Notes under the pieces: model-generated
The model's input: only the letters and a program-made list of their open reading frames with translations
Told to the model about the DNA's origin: nothing
Databases searched by the model: none
Made by a program: the position numbers and the translations under genes
Shown: piece by piece, positions 62,396-64,000 of the stretch
How positions within the stretch are numbered: position 1 is the first letter of the stretch
Layout of the letters: every line of letters starts with the position of its first letter
DNA from: Croceimicrobium sp965279135
GTDB lineage: Bacteria > Bacteroidota > Bacteroidia > Flavobacteriales > Schleiferiaceae
Direction: 5' to 3'
Assembly (NCBI GenBank): GCA_965279135.1
Contig: OZ257133.1
Coordinates: 1,364,001-1,428,000 of the forward strand
Length of the DNA: 64,000 bases

Positions 62396-64000
62396 ATGCG
62401 GAACAAAAGGCTTTTACTTGTATACTCCATTGTCCTAATAGATGTTATTGCTGGATCCATTATGTGGCCGATATGGCCGCAGTTTGTAAAAGATTACGAT
62501 CATCCCGAAGTTCTACTTGCTGCCGGAACTGCCATTTTCATTGGTCTCCAGCTTTTCACAGCCCCCTTCCTTGGTAGCCTCTCAGATGTACTAGGCCGAA
62601 AACCTATTTTCATCATTACCTCTATAGGAACCTTTATCGCAAACCTTCTCTTAATCCCAAGAAATGTTTACGCCTACTTTAGTAATCGAGGGGCGGATGG
62701 TCTTACAAATGGCGTTTACTCCACAGTAAGGTCGGTGATAACCGACCTATCCTCAAATAAGGACCTTCTTCGAAACATGGGCTTGGAAGGTACTATAGTC
62801 TCATTAGGGTTTATTCTAGGACCGCTAATTGCCTCTACCGTTTTACTCGGTTTAGACATAGAAGAAAATGAGATAGTACCAGTCTTAATTTACACCGGTA
62901 TTTCAATCTCATTTCTAAACATCATACTGAGCGCTTTATTCAAGGAAACCTTGTCCATAAAGAAGGATAAAAAGATCCACTTCACTCAAATTGTCCAAAA
63001 ATCAGTTAATCCTGTTCGGCATATAAGGATGATTGCGAGTCTGAACAAAGATCGCCCTGGTTTAATGAATACTGTTTTTCTCCAAATCTGTTTGACTTTT
63101 AGTCTAGGCTATTACAACTATTTAATTACCTATATAAGCCTTGGAGAATTACAATTAAACCCTAAATCAATCTCCTATTTCTTCACCTATTTCGGAATCG
63201 TATTCCTTATTACAAGCTATGTTTTTTACACCTATATAGTCCATCGAATTAACCACACCCGCTTTCTAATCTGGGCTTCATTGGCTGGTATTCTTACTCA
63301 TATAAGTTACGCTCTTATTGGTGGATCACCAATAGTCCTTTATGTAGTGGTCACTATAGATTGCCTAACCATCGGCCTACTTCCAGGACTGATGGATGGA
63401 CTTATAAGCAGATTTACCCAAAGTGATGATCGTGGTGAAATATTTGGTATAAGCCAAGCCCTAATGGGACTAAGTAGCTTCTTAACGACGATAGTCTATG
63501 GAATCCTATCTGTAATATCTCTGCAGCTGCCTTTCTACTGGTTTGCTATCTGCCTTATCCCTCTAACCTTATCAAATATTCTATTAAAAAAAAACAGTAA
63601 AAAATCCATTAATATGAAGTACCGATTTATTTACGGCTTGATTTTAATTTCTCTGAATGCCTTTGCACAAATACCTGTAGAAGTAGTGGTAGGACATGAA
63701 CAGGTTCAACATGAGTTTTTCTTTTTCAAGGATTTAGACCAAAATGCAAAGTGGAATCTCTTTAGTATGGGCCGTTTTGCAGTGGACTATGAAGATCAGG
63801 CGCTTAATAGTTCTTTTATCAGCTCTCAGCTGACTTATAACCTTAATGAAAGTTGGGGATTGTCTTCAGGTGGTTTTTACAATGAAGGAGACTTCGCTCC
63901 CATTCTAGCCGTCTCCTACATTTACGCTAATGAATCCGGCAATTTCTTTATGAACCTATTCCCAACCTGGATTATAAAGGAAAGAGCACAATTTGAAATG
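62396..64000 (+). CDS. MFS transporter, frame continuous into a secreted protein (partial)
   Basis: This major-facilitator transporter starts MRNKRLLLVYSIVLIDVIAG. Motif A is GSLSDVLGRKPIF in the first cytoplasmic loop, as in TetA-like drug/proton antiporters. About twelve helices run to LSNILLKKNSKK near 63606. No stop follows: the frame continues in phase through an A9 tract (63586-63594) into a second protein with its own signal peptide (start 63614). A tenth A would give LKKKQ and a TAA stop at 63598-63600. The MFS part alone is about 400 aa, a normal length. The ORF is cut by the window edge. Confidence 0.85.
   Translation, partial: MRNKRLLLVYSIVLIDVIAGSIMWPIWPQFVKDYDHPEVLLAAGTAIFIGLQLFTAPFLGSLSDVLGRKPIFIITSIGTFIANLLLIPRNVYAYFSNRGADGLTNGVYSTVRSVITDLSSNKDLLRNMGLEGTIVSLGFILGPLIASTVLLGLDIEENEIVPVLIYTGISISFLNIILSALFKETLSIKKDKKIHFTQIVQKSVNPVRHIRMIASLNKDRPGLMNTVFLQICLTFSLGYYNYLITYISLGELQLNPKSISYFFTYFGIVFLITSYVFYTYIVHRINHTRFLIWASLAGILTHISYALIGGSPIVLYVVVTIDCLTIGLLPGLMDGLISRFTQSDDRGEIFGISQALMGLSSFLTTIVYGILSVISLQLPFYWFAICLIPLTLSNILLKKNSKKSINMKYRFIYGLILISLNAFAQIPVEVVVGHEQVQHEFFFFKDLDQNAKWNLFSMGRFAVDYEDQALNSSFISSQLTYNLNESWGLSSGGFYNEGDFAPILAVSYIYANESGNFFMNLFPTWIIKERAQFEM
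63614..64000 (+). CDS. Secreted/outer-membrane protein, 5' part (window edge)
   Basis: From ATG 63614 the product starts with a signal peptide, MKYRFIYGLILISLNAFAQ, likely cleaved before IPVEVVVG. It continues with alternating beta-strand-like, aromatic-rich sequence (HEFFFFKDL, WNLFSMGRFAV, SWGLSSGGFY) typical of an outer-membrane barrel. Only about 129 residues lie in the window. It is in frame with the MFS gene without an intervening stop, so it is either a separate gene with a nearby frameshift upstream or the C-terminal half of an unusual fusion. Confidence 0.6.
   Translation, partial: MKYRFIYGLILISLNAFAQIPVEVVVGHEQVQHEFFFFKDLDQNAKWNLFSMGRFAVDYEDQALNSSFISSQLTYNLNESWGLSSGGFYNEGDFAPILAVSYIYANESGNFFMNLFPTWIIKERAQFEM

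Noticed and set aside
1..64000. tRNA, rRNA genes or CRISPR arrays
   Set aside because: No cloverleaf, rRNA-like stretch or regularly spaced direct repeats were seen on reading; a tRNAscan or CRISPR finder run would be decisive.

Overview
The window is chromosomal DNA from a member of the Bacteroidota, most likely a marine flavobacterium-like organism. The evidence is a type IX secretion (T9SS) C-terminal sorting domain on a secreted hydrolase, LytTR/TPR-histidine-kinase signalling pairs, DUF3667/DUF4294/DUF6992-type genes, a class I ribonucleotide reductase whose NrdB carries the ATP-cone, and a Bacteroidota-style V-type ATPase operon (E, DUF2764, A, B, D, I, K). Genus and species cannot be fixed from the sequence alone.

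Layout. 1-8.98 kb is an accessory, defence-type region read leftwards: a four-gene operon (Xre-type regulator, TSPPY DNA methyltransferase, DGQHR/DndB-like protein, unknown protein), then a large PLD-nuclease/SF2-helicase fusion and an HNH endonuclease, with structured non-coding elements downstream of both. 9.1-45.9 kb is mostly core genome: nrdB-nrdA, membrane proteins, a metallopeptidase/beta-propeller protein, an amidohydrolase, two two-component systems, a T9SS esterase, an FAD oxidoreductase, the V-ATPase operon bracketed by universal stress proteins, TrkA-TrkH potassium uptake, a thioesterase, accC and mnmE. The V-ATPase rotor subunit K keeps every Na+-ligating residue known from Enterococcus hirae NtpK. 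Its stator subunit I is broken by a one-base frameshift.

46.1-61.2 kb is a second accessory region. It opens with a DUF4238 protein and a DECH-box helicase. Then comes the most interesting part: a seven-gene overlapping operon (48.8-57.1 kb) encoding an NMT1/SsuA-type ABC importer (lipoprotein, ATPase, permease), an unrecognised 241-aa protein, an asparagine-synthetase-like amidotransferase, a histidine-kinase-like protein whose N-terminal half is itself a substrate-binding-protein fold, and a sigma-54 enhancer-binding activator with an intact GAFTGA loop. The operon and the next gene (a 2-oxoglutarate/Fe(II) oxygenase) each have a near-consensus -24/-12 promoter. A shared palindromic TTACATTCTTAC motif lies about 70-170 bp upstream of each. 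I read this as a self-contained small-molecule sensing, import and modification regulon with positive feedback.

Downstream lie a tandem non-coding repeat, a RusA-type resolvase, a hairpin-rich segment and a DUF6266 protein. The window ends with an AraC-type regulator and an MFS transporter whose frame runs without a stop, through an A9 tract, into a secreted protein cut by the window edge.
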